The translations under genes and the position numbers were made by a program. Of a DNA stretch of 43,719 bases, positions 1 through 7,425 are shown piece by piece (within the stretch, counting starts at the first letter, position 1; each line of letters opens with the position of its first letter). Source of the stretch: JBGPYB01 sp041493035. Its GTDB lineage: Bacteria; Acidobacteriota; Vicinamibacteria; Fen-336. The notes under the pieces were generated by a model. It ran no database searches, was not told the DNA's origin, and saw only the letters and a list, made by a program, of their open reading frames with translations. The stretch lies in NCBI GenBank assembly GCA_041493035.1, contig JBGPYB010000018.1, forward strand, positions 1 to 43,719, read 5' to 3'.

Positions 1-133
1 ACGCGTCGAAGAGCGTGATGGGGGCGACGCCCGACTCCCCCGCCAGGAGAGCCTTCCAGGTCGAGGCCGTGTCCAGCCCGAGGGGCGACACGAGCCCGAC
101 GCCGGTGACGACGACCCTGCGCTTGTCGGTCAC
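1..133 (-). CDS. fabF: 3-oxoacyl-[ACP] synthase II (FabF), N-terminal fragment
   Basis: Only the first 44 codons are in the window; the gene runs off the left edge. The translation begins V/M-T-D-K-R-R-V-V-V-T-G-V-G-L-V-S-P-L-G, the typical start of FabF condensing enzymes, which elongate acyl-ACP with malonyl-ACP. The catalytic Cys-His-His lies outside the window. The start is GTG at 131-133, one base after the acpP stop (TAA, 135-137). The Lys-rich end of acpP supplies an AAGAAG Shine-Dalgarno-like stretch, so fabF is probably coupled to acpP. It is the most distal visible gene of the yceD-rpmF-plsX-fabD-fabG-acpP-fabF run. FabB rather than FabF cannot be fully excluded from so short a piece, but acpP-fabF is the usual pairing. 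Confidence 0.85.
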   Translation of the reverse strand, partial: MTDKRRVVVTGVGLVSPLGLDTASTWKALLAGESGVAPITLFDA

Positions 134-134
134 C

Positions 135-380
135 TTACTTCTTTTTGTCGCCGTGCTTTTCGATGTAGTCGACGGCTTCCTTGACGCGAGTGATCTTCTC
201 GGCGTCTTCGTCGGGGATCTCGATGCCGAACTCCTCCTCGAGAGCCATCACCAACTCGACAGTGTCCAGGCTGTCGGCGCCCAGGTCGTCGACGAAGGAG
301 GCGTCGGGGGTGACGATCTCCTCTTCGACACCGAGCTGGTCCACGATGATCTTCTTGACGCGATCCGCAACAGGCTCCAT
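135..380 (-). CDS. acpP: Acyl carrier protein AcpP
   Basis: This 81-aa acidic protein carries growing acyl chains on a phosphopantetheine arm. The attachment site is Ser37 in D-D-L-G-A-D-S-L-D, and the helix after it (TVELVMALEEEFGIEIPDE) is the standard partner-recognition helix. The start is ATG at 378-380, preceded by a strong GGAGGAG Shine-Dalgarno. An upstream in-frame ATG would add 18 residues that do not look like ACP and was rejected. Length and motif match housekeeping ACPs. It lies 55 bp downstream of fabG and one base before fabF. The C-terminal Lys-Lys-Lys is unusual but minor. Confidence 0.97.
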   Translation of the reverse strand: MEPVADRVKKIIVDQLGVEEEIVTPDASFVDDLGADSLDTVELVMALEEEFGIEIPDEDAEKITRVKEAVDYIEKHGDKKK

Positions 381-435
381 GAGGCTCCTCCGATGATTTG
401 CCCAACCACTAGACCAACGACCGCCAGACGGCATT

Positions 436-1182
436 CTACATGTGGAAGCCGCCGTCCACCGCGATGACCTGTCCAGTTACGTACGACGCGTGTCCGGACA
501 GCAGAAATGTCACGGTTCCCGCCACGTCCTCGGGGCGGCCGACTCGCCCCATGGGGATGCCGGCAACTACAGCCTCTTTCGCCTTGTCGGTCATGGCTTC
601 GGTCATGTCGGTCTCGATGAAGCCCGGGGCCACGGCGTTGACGGTGATCCCCCGCGAGGCCACCTCGCGCGCGACCGACTTCGTGAGACCGATGAGGCCC
701 GCCTTGCTCGCGGCGTAGTTGGCCTGTCCCGCGTTTCCCGTCAAGCCCACGACCGAGGTGATGTTGACGATCCGGCCGCTCCTCTGCTTCAGCATCGGCT
801 TCAAGGCTGCCTGGGTGCAGAGGAACGCGCCCGTCAGGTTCGTGGCCAGCACATCGTTCCATTGCTCGACCTTCATCCGAAGAAGCAGATTGTCGCGAGT
901 GATGCCCGCGTTGTTCACGAGGTGGTCGATCCGTCCCTCGGCCGCGAGGATGACGCTGAACGCAGCCTCCACCGATTCGCGGCTCGCCACGTCGAGGGCC
1001 AGGGACCGGGCGCGCCCGCCGGCGTTCTCGATCTCCTGGACCGCCTCTTTGAGGCGGGCCTCGTCGCGCGCCGCGAGAAAGACGGTGGCTCCCTCGGCGG
1101 CCAGCGCCTTCGCGATCGCGCGGCCGATGCCTCTCGAAGCTCCGGTGACGAGTGAAACCGTTCCCGAAAAGGTGGTTCCCAT
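436..1182 (-). CDS. fabG: 3-oxoacyl-[ACP] reductase FabG
   Basis: This 248-aa short-chain dehydrogenase makes the first, NADPH-dependent reduction of the fatty-acid elongation cycle. The cofactor motif T-G-A-S-R-G-I-G is at residues 13-20 and N-N-A-G at 90-93. The catalytic tetrad is visible as Asn115, Ser143, Tyr156 and Lys160 (Y-A-A-S-K). The C-terminus (GQVIAVDGG) is typical of FabG. Length matches the family. Its ATG (1180-1182) overlaps the fabD stop by one base (TGATG), so translation is probably coupled. Operon context (fabD before, acpP after) supports FabG over other SDR functions. Confidence 0.96.
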   Translation of the reverse strand: MGTTFSGTVSLVTGASRGIGRAIAKALAAEGATVFLAARDEARLKEAVQEIENAGGRARSLALDVASRESVEAAFSVILAAEGRIDHLVNNAGITRDNLLLRMKVEQWNDVLATNLTGAFLCTQAALKPMLKQRSGRIVNITSVVGLTGNAGQANYAASKAGLIGLTKSVAREVASRGITVNAVAPGFIETDMTEAMTDKAKEAVVAGIPMGRVGRPEDVAGTVTFLLSGHASYVTGQVIAVDGGFHM

Positions 1183-2132
1183 CAGGACTCTCTCGCCGCG
1201 GCGGACCCGAGGGCAAGGACCGCCGCCTCGAGGGACGAGGGATCCCCGACGCTCAGGGTGCGCACACCCTTCGAGATCCGCTTGACGAGCCCCGACAGCA
1301 CCTGCCCCGGACCGATCTCAACGAACGTGTCGACGCCCGCCGCAGCGAGGGCCTCCACGCACTGCTGCCAGCGAACGGTCCCGGAAACCTGTCTCACGAG
1401 CCCCTCCCGACAGTCCGCTCCAGCGGTCACCGTCCGGGCCTCGATGTTGTTCACGAGGGGGATCGCGGGGTCGCCGAACGCGAGCTTCTGCAAGTCGACC
1501 GACAGCCGCTCCTGCGCCGGCATCATGAGGGCGCAATGGAATGGGGCTGAAACGGGCAACCGCACGGCGCGCTTGGCGCCCGCGGCCCTGCAAGCCTCCG
1601 AGGCGCGGTCTACGGCGGCCGTGTGGCCGGCGATCACCACCTGACCCGGGGAGTTCACATTGGCCGGCGAGACGATCTGTCCAAGCGCCGATGCAGCGCA
1701 CGCCTGCTCGATCGCCGGAAGATCGAGGCCCAGTATCGCGGCCATCGCCCCTTCGCCGACAGGGACCGCCTCCTGCATGTACAACCCGCGTCGACGCACC
1801 GTCGACACGGCATCGGCAAGGGTGAGGCTCTCCGCGGCAACCAGTGCCGAGTATTCCCCGAGGCTGTGTCCCGCGACGAAGTCGGCTCGAACGCCTCGCG
1901 CGACGAGGGCGCTGTGGGCCGCGATACTGGTCGCCAGGAGGGCCGGTTGCGTATTGGCGGTCAGCTGCAACTCGTCCTCGGGTCCGAAGAAGCAGAGCCG
2001 GGAAAGGGAAAAGCCGAGTGCCACATCGGCGGCGTCGAAGACGGCCCGGCTCTCGGGGAAGGCTTCGGCCAGTTCCTTCCCCATCCCGACTGTCTGCGAC
2101 CCCTGGCCGGGGAAGACGAACGCGGTCTTCAT
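1182..2132 (-). CDS. fabD: Malonyl-CoA:ACP transacylase FabD
   Basis: This 316-aa enzyme moves malonyl groups from CoA to ACP. Visible motifs: G-Q-G-S-Q at residues 9-13 (oxyanion hole), the nucleophile elbow G-H-S-L-G with Ser90, Arg115 for the malonyl carboxylate and His199 in S-A-P-F-H. The start is ATG at 2130-2132, which overlaps the plsX stop as ATGA. A longer frame extends upstream through plsX but is only a shadow. Length is normal for FabD. Confidence 0.96.
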   Translation of the reverse strand: MKTAFVFPGQGSQTVGMGKELAEAFPESRAVFDAADVALGFSLSRLCFFGPEDELQLTANTQPALLATSIAAHSALVARGVRADFVAGHSLGEYSALVAAESLTLADAVSTVRRRGLYMQEAVPVGEGAMAAILGLDLPAIEQACAASALGQIVSPANVNSPGQVVIAGHTAAVDRASEACRAAGAKRAVRLPVSAPFHCALMMPAQERLSVDLQKLAFGDPAIPLVNNIEARTVTAGADCREGLVRQVSGTVRWQQCVEALAAAGVDTFVEIGPGQVLSGLVKRISKGVRTLSVGDPSSLEAAVLALGSAAARES

Positions 2133-3166
2133 GCCGTCCCTGTCTGGGCCGTCTCCTTCCGGGCCCCGAGGAGCCGCAGCTCGGCCTCGATGCTCTGGTT
2201 GACGCCGCTCGTGAAGAACTCTGCCGCCGCCCGGATCCCGTGCTTGATGGCGGTGGCATTGGACCGGCCATGGCCGATCACGCAGCACCCCTTGACACCC
2301 AGAAGAGGTACGCCCCCCTGCTCCGTGGCATCGGTCCGCCGTTTGACAGCTCGGAAGGCCCCGCGTGAGAGCCACGCACCCAGCTTGCGGATCGGCGTGC
2401 GCTCAAGCTCCTCCCTCAAGAGCTGAAAGAGCGAGTCCGCGAGGGTCTCGCTCGTTTTCAGGAGCACGTTGCCGGTGAAGCCATCCATGACGATCACGTC
2501 GACTCGACCGTTGAAGACGTCGTGCCCTTCAACGTTGCCGACGAAGTTCAGGCTGGAGGCCTTCAGAACCTCGTGGACTTCTTTCACGAGATCGTTCCCC
2601 TTCGTCTCTTCCGCGCCCATGCTCATGAGGCCGATGCGCGGATTCGGCGTCCGCAGCACGGCGCGGGTGTAGACGGTCCCCATCACGGCGAACTCTTCGA
2701 GATGCCGAGCCTTGCAGGAAGCGTTCGCCCCCACGTCGAGCAACACCGTCCGTCCGGAGACGTTTGGAAATACCGCGGCCAGCGCCGGCCGGTCGACCTC
2801 CTCGAGGGTTCCGAGGACGAGCTTCGCGATGGTCCAGCAGGCGGCGGTGTTGCCGGCCGAGAAGAACGCGTCCGCGGACCCATCGCGCACCTGCTCCACG
2901 GCCACCTGAATCGACGAACGCTTCTTGAGCGTCGAGCGCGTGACAGACTCGGCCATTCCGACCACGTCGGGGGCGTCGATCACGTCGATCGACACGTCCT
3001 TGGCCTGCGCGCGGCGAAGCTCCTCGGACACGGTCCCCGAAGGTCCGACGAGAAGGCAGCGGATCCCGAACTCGCCGGACGCCGCCACGGCCCCCTCGAC
3101 GACCACCCGGGCGCCATGATCGCCGCCCATCGCGTCGACGGCGACGCGGGGAGCGGAAGCGGCCAA
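2129..3166 (-). CDS. plsX: Phosphate acyltransferase PlsX
   Basis: This 345-aa protein converts acyl-ACP to acyl-phosphate for phosphatidic acid synthesis. It opens with VAVDAMGGDHG, the PlsX signature, and contains GNTAA, LLDVGAN and DGFTGN blocks typical of the family. The start codon is a TTG at 3164-3166. No ATG or GTG lies upstream in the short gap, the next ATG would remove the first beta strand, and a GAGGAAG Shine-Dalgarno sits at the right distance inside the end of rpmF. The gene begins one base after the rpmF stop and its stop overlaps fabD. The rpmF-plsX-fab order is classic. Confidence 0.95.
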   Translation of the reverse strand: MAASAPRVAVDAMGGDHGARVVVEGAVAASGEFGIRCLLVGPSGTVSEELRRAQAKDVSIDVIDAPDVVGMAESVTRSTLKKRSSIQVAVEQVRDGSADAFFSAGNTAACWTIAKLVLGTLEEVDRPALAAVFPNVSGRTVLLDVGANASCKARHLEEFAVMGTVYTRAVLRTPNPRIGLMSMGAEETKGNDLVKEVHEVLKASSLNFVGNVEGHDVFNGRVDVIVMDGFTGNVLLKTSETLADSLFQLLREELERTPIRKLGAWLSRGAFRAVKRRTDATEQGGVPLLGVKGCCVIGHGRSNATAIKHGIRAAAEFFTSGVNQSIEAELRLLGARKETAQTGTA

Positions 3167-3167
3167 G

Positions 3168-3350
3168 CTAGACTTCCTCGACGCCGATGCCGGGCTTGCC
3201 CTTGTAATAGCCGCAGTGGGGGCAGACCCGGTGCGGGAGCTTCGGCTCGTGGCAATTGGGGCAGAGCGAGAGCCCCGGGGCCTTCAGGTGGTCGTGGGCC
3301 CGGCGGCTGTCGCGGCGCATTTTCGAGTGACGGCGCTTGGGATTCGGCAT
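3168..3350 (-). CDS. rpmF: 50S ribosomal protein L32
   Basis: This 60-aa basic protein is a component of the large ribosomal subunit. The N-terminus MPNPKRRHSKMRRDSRRAHD is typical of L32. Four cysteines (30, 33, 43, 46) form a CxxC...CxxC zinc ribbon, so this is the zinc-binding form. An AAGGAG Shine-Dalgarno stands 6 nt before the ATG. It lies between yceD and plsX, its usual neighbours. Confidence 0.97.
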   Translation of the reverse strand: MPNPKRRHSKMRRDSRRAHDHLKAPGLSLCPNCHEPKLPHRVCPHCGYYKGKPGIGVEEV

Positions 3351-3421
3351 GGCGACTCCTTCGAAGAACTGCTAGCGGGCCGGCGTACGAGGATCGACGC
3401 GGCCCTGTGGCTCAGGGTGCT

Positions 3422-3973
3422 TCACGACGAGGATCCCTTCTCGAAAAGCTTGGCAAGAGGCGACATCAAGACCTTGACCTGTTCGCACGCACAGGGTGCG
3501 GTGTTGCGGTTCGTTCCGCAAACGGGGCAAAGCCCCAGGCAGCCTTCCGAGCAGAGGCGTTTCATGGGCAGCGTGAGGAAGATCTGCTCCCGCACGATCT
3601 CTCCGAGATCGAGGCGCCCTTCCTTGTAGTAGGCGACGACCAGGTCGCGTTCGCTGATCTCTTCCTCGTCCTCGGTCTCCTCGCCCGGTTGGTGGGGCAA
3701 GTAGAAGAGGTCGAGGCCGTGGTCCAAAGGAAGTGAGAAGGCCTCGAGGCATCGGCCGCACTCCAGACGCAGATGGGCGGCGATCTGGCCCTTGACGTGG
3801 ACGGTCTCGTCGTCCCCCTTCTCGACCCGGCAACGGATCTCCCCCCCGGCTTCCAGGGTGAACCCTTCCTCCCCCTGGACGTGGACCTCTCCCGGATCCA
3901 GCGGGGCGTTCACATCCATCCCCTCCGGCGGTATCCGCGCGACGTCTATGACGAGTATCGGCCGAGTGCTCAA
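3422..3973 (-). CDS. yceD: DUF177/YceD family protein (23S rRNA accumulation protein)
   Basis: The proposed 183-aa product belongs to the YceD/DUF177 family, linked to 23S rRNA accumulation and normally found just upstream of rpmF, as here. The family beta strand (ILVIDVARIPPEGMDV) is near the N-terminus, C-G-R-C is at residues 72-75, and a Cys-rich end (Cys141, 145, 149, 152, 161, 163) may bind zinc. Start choice: a frame opens with GTG at 4012, but that stretch holds a near-consensus promoter (-35 4003-4008, -10 3981-3986). The first in-frame start after the -10 box is TTG at 3971-3973, only 8 nt away and without a Shine-Dalgarno. That implies a leaderless or near-leaderless mRNA. The next candidate, ATG at 3919, would cut into the domain. 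Confidence 0.85.
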   Translation of the reverse strand: MSTRPILVIDVARIPPEGMDVNAPLDPGEVHVQGEEGFTLEAGGEIRCRVEKGDDETVHVKGQIAAHLRLECGRCLEAFSLPLDHGLDLFYLPHQPGEETEDEEEISERDLVVAYYKEGRLDLGEIVREQIFLTLPMKRLCSEGCLGLCPVCGTNRNTAPCACEQVKVLMSPLAKLFEKGSSS

Positions 3974-3980
3974 ACCCCCG

Positions 3981-4008
3981 ATTCTAGCGCTTCTGCCTGA
4001 CTTGTCAA
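3981..4008 (-). promoter_or_regulatory. Sigma-70-type promoter of the yceD-rpmF-plsX-fab operon
   Basis: On the minus strand TTGACA (4003-4008) is followed after 16 bp by TAGAAT (3981-3986). The -35 box contains the deoB stop codon, so the promoter is embedded in the tail of the upstream gene. The predicted transcript start (about 3974) falls at or next to the proposed TTG start of yceD. Confidence 0.75.
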
Positions 4009-5213
4009 GCACTTGGGAGACGCTCCCAGGATCCCAGGGCCTTCAGGAAAGACGTCCCGGCCGCGAGCGAGCCGACGCCGAAGTTCTCGGCCAACGTCGC
4101 GCCCAGGTCGGCGAAGGTCTTCCGCACCCCCAGATCGACGGCCGCCCCAACCCTCTTCCCTGCCACGAGAAGGGGCACGTGCTCCCGGGTGTGATCGGTC
4201 GATTCGTCAGAGGGATCGCACCCATGGTCGGCGGTCAGGACGAACACGTCCCGGTCGTCGAGGCGGGCCAGAACCTCTCCTAGCCGGGCGTCGACCGCCT
4301 CGAGATTCGTAGCGTAGCCCGCCACGTCGTTCCGGTGGCCGTAGAGCGTATCGAAGTCCACGAGGTTCACGAAGATGAGCCCTTCGCGAATACGGTCCAT
4401 CGCGCGAAGGGTCTCGTCGATGCCGTGCGAGTCGGACGTGGTGTGGACGGAGTCGCTTATCCCGCGCCCCGTGAAGATGTCCTCGATCTTGCCGATGCCG
4501 AAGACCGTCTGGCCGGTGGCATGGAGGCGATCGACGAGAGTCTCGCCCGGGGGCGGCACCGGAAAGTCACGCCTGTTCGGAGTTCGCTTGAAGTCTGTTG
4601 GGGTCTTGCCGATGAACGGTCGGGCGATCACCCGGCAGACGCCGTGCTCGAGGCACGCGATCTCGTACGCCACGCGGCACATCCGATACAGTTCATCGAG
4701 CGGGACGATGCTCTCGTGGGCGGCGATCTGGAAGACGCTGTCCTGGGATGTGTAGACGATGGGCGAGCCCGTCCGCAGGTGCCGATCTCCCAGCTCTTTG
4801 AGGATCTCCGTTCCGGAGGCGACCTTGTTGCCCAGCACCGACCGACCGATGCGGGCTTCGAACGGCTCGATGATCTCCTGCGGAAAGCCGTCAGGGTAGG
4901 TTCGAAACGCCTTCGGCGTGAGCACACCCGTCATCTCCCAGTGCCCTGTCGCGGTGTCCTTGCCGGCACTCTGCTCGGCCATCTTGCCGAACGCGCCAAC
5001 GGGATTCGGGTTCCGTGCTCCCGTGAAAGTGGGAGTCAGGTTCCCGATACCGAGGGCCCAGAGGTTCGGTATCTTCACCTCCCGGGACGCGAGGACATGG
5101 CCCAGGGTGTCGCTCCGCTCGTCGCCGAAGACCGCGGCATCGGGAGCGGCGCCGACGCCGAGACCATCGCAGACAACGACGATCGCTCGGCGAAAAGGCC
5201 CGACGGCGGTCAC
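4005..5213 (-). CDS. deoB: Phosphopentomutase DeoB
   Basis: This 402-aa alkaline-phosphatase-superfamily enzyme interconverts (deoxy)ribose 1- and 5-phosphate in nucleoside salvage. Metal-ligand motifs are visible: Asp16 in V-V-C-D-G-L-G-V-G, the D-T-L-G-H block, Asp329-His330 in A-D-H-G-C-D-P, and His341/His345 in D-H-T-R-E-H-V-P. The C-terminus AGTSFLKAL is typical of DeoB. The start is GTG at 5211-5213, which overlaps the miaA stop (GTGA); the longer frame adds only the miaA antisense-like tail. Length matches the DeoB family rather than phosphoglycerate mutases. Its last codons contain the promoter of the next operon. Confidence 0.95.
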   Translation of the reverse strand: MTAVGPFRRAIVVVCDGLGVGAAPDAAVFGDERSDTLGHVLASREVKIPNLWALGIGNLTPTFTGARNPNPVGAFGKMAEQSAGKDTATGHWEMTGVLTPKAFRTYPDGFPQEIIEPFEARIGRSVLGNKVASGTEILKELGDRHLRTGSPIVYTSQDSVFQIAAHESIVPLDELYRMCRVAYEIACLEHGVCRVIARPFIGKTPTDFKRTPNRRDFPVPPPGETLVDRLHATGQTVFGIGKIEDIFTGRGISDSVHTTSDSHGIDETLRAMDRIREGLIFVNLVDFDTLYGHRNDVAGYATNLEAVDARLGEVLARLDDRDVFVLTADHGCDPSDESTDHTREHVPLLVAGKRVGAAVDLGVRKTFADLGATLAENFGVGSLAAGTSFLKALGSWERLPSA

Positions 5214-6133
5214 CGGCGCGAACTCTCGCTCAGCCAGCGCGTCGCGACCCCGTACGCCGTTTCGGGATCGGGCGCCCACACGGCACGCGACTGGTGCCGA
5301 AACCAGGTCATCTGGCGTTTCGCGTACCGCATCGTTTCGGTGACGATATCACGCTGGGCTGATTCGGGGTCCATGGCGCCGCGGAGCACCGCCACCGCCT
5401 GACGATAGCCGATGGCGCGGAGCGGACGAAGCTCGGGACCGTATCCGCGCGCCAGAAGCCCGCGAACCTCGTCCAGGAGCCCGCGCGCGAACATGTCGGC
5501 GGTCCGCGACTCGACCCGCTCCCGCAGGCGCGTCCGTTCCGGGCCGAGGCCCAACACCATCACGTCGAAACCGGGGAGCGGCTCCGTCCCTTCCGCATGA
5601 TGGGACGAAATCGGACGACCCGTCACCCGGAGGACCTCGAGGGCGCGGACGACACGGACACGGTCTTGCGGGGGGATACGGGCCGCCGAGACCGGGTCCC
5701 CGCGACGGAGGGCGCGGTGGAGCCGGTCCGCGCCGTACCGGTCGGCCAGGGCTTCAAGACGCCGTCGCAGGGGCTCGTCCCTCGCAGGTCCCTCGAAGAG
5801 CCCCTCGGTGAGCGCGCGCAGATAGAGTCCCGTGCCACCAGCCACGATGGGGAGCCGGCCACGCGCGACGATGTCGGCGAGGGCCTGACGGCCCAGCCTC
5901 CCGTAGTCGGCCGCCGAGAAGAGGGCGTCGGGTTCCACAACGTCGATCAGGTGGTGGGGCACCTCCTGTCGGTCGGCCGGTGTCGCCTTGGCGCTACCGA
6001 TGTCGAGGCCGCGGTACACCTGCAGGCTGTCGCAGGAGACGATCTCCCCGGACAACTCCCGCGCGAGGCGCAACGCCACGGCGCTTTTCCCCGAGGCGGT
6101 GGGACCGACGATCGCGATCAGGTGAGGCGCCAC
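5210..6133 (-). CDS. miaA: tRNA dimethylallyltransferase MiaA
   Basis: This roughly 307-aa enzyme prenylates A37 of tRNAs that read UNN codons. The P-loop G-P-T-A-S-G-K-S is at residues 10-17, followed by S-C-D-S-L-Q-V-Y-R (Asp/Ser for substrate binding), the G-G-T-G-L-Y block and a Q-D-R-V-R-V-V-R-A-L-E-V motif, all standard for MiaA. GTG at 6133 is chosen because it gives M-A-P-H-L-I-A-I-V-G-P-T; GTG at 6142 is an equally possible start three codons earlier. Neither has a strong Shine-Dalgarno. Its stop overlaps deoB by 4 nt. Usually miaA sits with mutL or hfq, so the deoB pairing is lineage-specific. Confidence 0.94.
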   Translation of the reverse strand: MAPHLIAIVGPTASGKSAVALRLARELSGEIVSCDSLQVYRGLDIGSAKATPADRQEVPHHLIDVVEPDALFSAADYGRLGRQALADIVARGRLPIVAGGTGLYLRALTEGLFEGPARDEPLRRRLEALADRYGADRLHRALRRGDPVSAARIPPQDRVRVVRALEVLRVTGRPISSHHAEGTEPLPGFDVMVLGLGPERTRLRERVESRTADMFARGLLDEVRGLLARGYGPELRPLRAIGYRQAVAVLRGAMDPESAQRDIVTETMRYAKRQMTWFRHQSRAVWAPDPETAYGVATRWLSESSRR

Positions 6134-6210
6134 AACCGCCACGCCGTCCAAAGGGCCACGAGTGCCAACAAGATGACGGCGCCCCTCACCTGCTGCCGGG
6201 TGGGGATCAT
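6118..6210 (-). CDS. Putative 30-aa single-span membrane peptide
   Basis: An ATG at 6208-6210 opens a 30-codon frame (begins MIPTRQQVRG, ends RLWRLT). It has one hydrophobic stretch of about 14 residues followed by Arg/Trp, like a small single-pass membrane protein. It starts 18 nt after the DUF4388 stop, has a GGAAG about 8 nt upstream, and its end overlaps the start of miaA by about 16 nt. It could be a real small protein, a leader that couples miaA translation, or chance. I do not recognise a family. Confidence 0.35.
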   Translation of the reverse strand: MIPTRQQVRGAVILLALVALWTAWRLWRLT

Positions 6211-6227
6211 CGGAGGCTTCCAGGGGC

Positions 6228-7349
6228 TCAGCGGTCGCGAAGAGCCTTGACGATGCTCGCTTCGTGCTCGGCCCCAAGGGTCCTCTTGACCGCGAGAAGC
6301 TCCGCGTACAAGAGCTCGTTCAGGCCGTCCACGACGAGGCCACGGCGGCCGTCCTCGGGAAAGCGGTTCATGTTCCGCTCGACGACTGCGGGGTCGATCG
6401 TGCCGTCCTTCAGCAGCTTGACGCCCGCGAAGACTTCCTTCCGGGACTCCCGGAGGCCGCCCAGATACTTCTCCAGAACGTTCTCGGCGATCGGGCCGAC
6501 CTCCCGCACCATGTAGCGGAAGACGAAGGCGTACATTTGGTTGAAGGACGTGATCACGGCGTGGAGCGTGTCCTCGGGGACGAAGTCCTGGTCGAGCGCG
6601 TAGACTTTCTTCCCCTTCACCTTCACGAGGGCACTGCAAAGGAGGGCGTAGAGGACCTTCAGCGTCTCGCTGTCCCCGATCTCGCTCTCGCGGCAGACCT
6701 CGAGGACGCTGCGTTCCCCGTCGACCAGATTGAGGACGTGGGTCTCGTACGGCTCCAGCGATTCGGGGGCCTCCTCCTCGATCAACTCCAGGACCGCGTC
6801 CCCGTCGGGATACCGAGTCTGAACGGCGCCGCTCGCGTCGACGCGGCGGATGCCGACGATGATCAGGTCGCGCATATCGAGATCGACGGTGATGCGCTCC
6901 TTCTCCGGAAGCGAGGACTCCTCGAAGTGGAACTGTCCGTCCTCCCATTGAAAGACGCTGTAGACGATCTCGCGGACGTGGAACTGGACCCCTTCCCAGA
7001 GATCCTTCGGGGAGAGGGCGCCCATCTCGACGAGCACCTTCCCCTGTCGCTTCCCCTTCGAGATCGCCTTAATGGAGGCGTCGTACTCCTCGACTGTGAT
7101 CTTTCCCTCGCGGATCAGGATCTCGCCTAGGCGATCGTTGGGCAGGTTGCTCGAAGCGAAGACGACGCGGCCGTCCTTCACGTAGAGGGCCTTGCGCGCG
7201 CCGCCCGATACGAGCGAAAGGATCCCCGTCCCTTGGGACACCCTCAAGTGTTGCAGCAGGTCGGGGACGGGAAGCTGTGAGAGCTGTCCCTTGAACCCGC
7301 CAGGCACGGCGAGCGCCTCGAGGCGCTTCGGAAGTGTGGTGGCGGCCAT
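6228..7349 (-). CDS. DUF4388 domain protein
   Basis: This 373-aa soluble protein has an N-terminal DUF4388 (PATAN-like) module at about residues 18-155. It shows a GxFxGxLxxLPVPDLLQ start, then GTGILSLVSGG and the KALYVKDGRVVFASS strand pair. In other bacteria such modules occur with two-component, gliding and type IV pilus regulators and are thought to mediate protein interactions. The remaining C-terminal part (about 190-373) is mixed helical and I do not recognise it. No signal peptide or membrane span is seen. It is first in the DUF4388-miaA-deoB run and has its own strong promoter at 7372-7401. Function is unknown; a regulatory or scaffold role is inferred from the family. Confidence 0.8.
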   Translation of the reverse strand: MAATTLPKRLEALAVPGGFKGQLSQLPVPDLLQHLRVSQGTGILSLVSGGARKALYVKDGRVVFASSNLPNDRLGEILIREGKITVEEYDASIKAISKGKRQGKVLVEMGALSPKDLWEGVQFHVREIVYSVFQWEDGQFHFEESSLPEKERITVDLDMRDLIIVGIRRVDASGAVQTRYPDGDAVLELIEEEAPESLEPYETHVLNLVDGERSVLEVCRESEIGDSETLKVLYALLCSALVKVKGKKVYALDQDFVPEDTLHAVITSFNQMYAFVFRYMVREVGPIAENVLEKYLGGLRESRKEVFAGVKLLKDGTIDPAVVERNMNRFPEDGRRGLVVDGLNELLYAELLAVKRTLGAEHEASIVKALRDR

Positions 7350-7371
7350 CTGGATCTCTAAGACTCGATGG

Positions 7372-7401
7372 ATTTTACGGAAACGGCAGGTTCCCTGTCA
7401 A
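7372..7401 (-). promoter_or_regulatory. Strong sigma-70-type promoter for DUF4388-miaA-deoB
   Basis: On the minus strand a perfect TTGACA (7396-7401) and a TAAAAT (7372-7377) are separated by 18 bp. The predicted transcript start is near 7365, leaving a leader of about 16 nt before the ATG at 7349 with at most a weak GAG Shine-Dalgarno. Confidence 0.8.
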
Positions 7402-7425
7402 AGATGGCGGGAACGCCGGGCGAAC

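Noticed and set aside
248..1216. 322-codon minus-strand frame overlapping fabG and acpP
   Set aside because: Out of frame with the clear FabG and ACP products; Arg/Gly/His-rich shadow.
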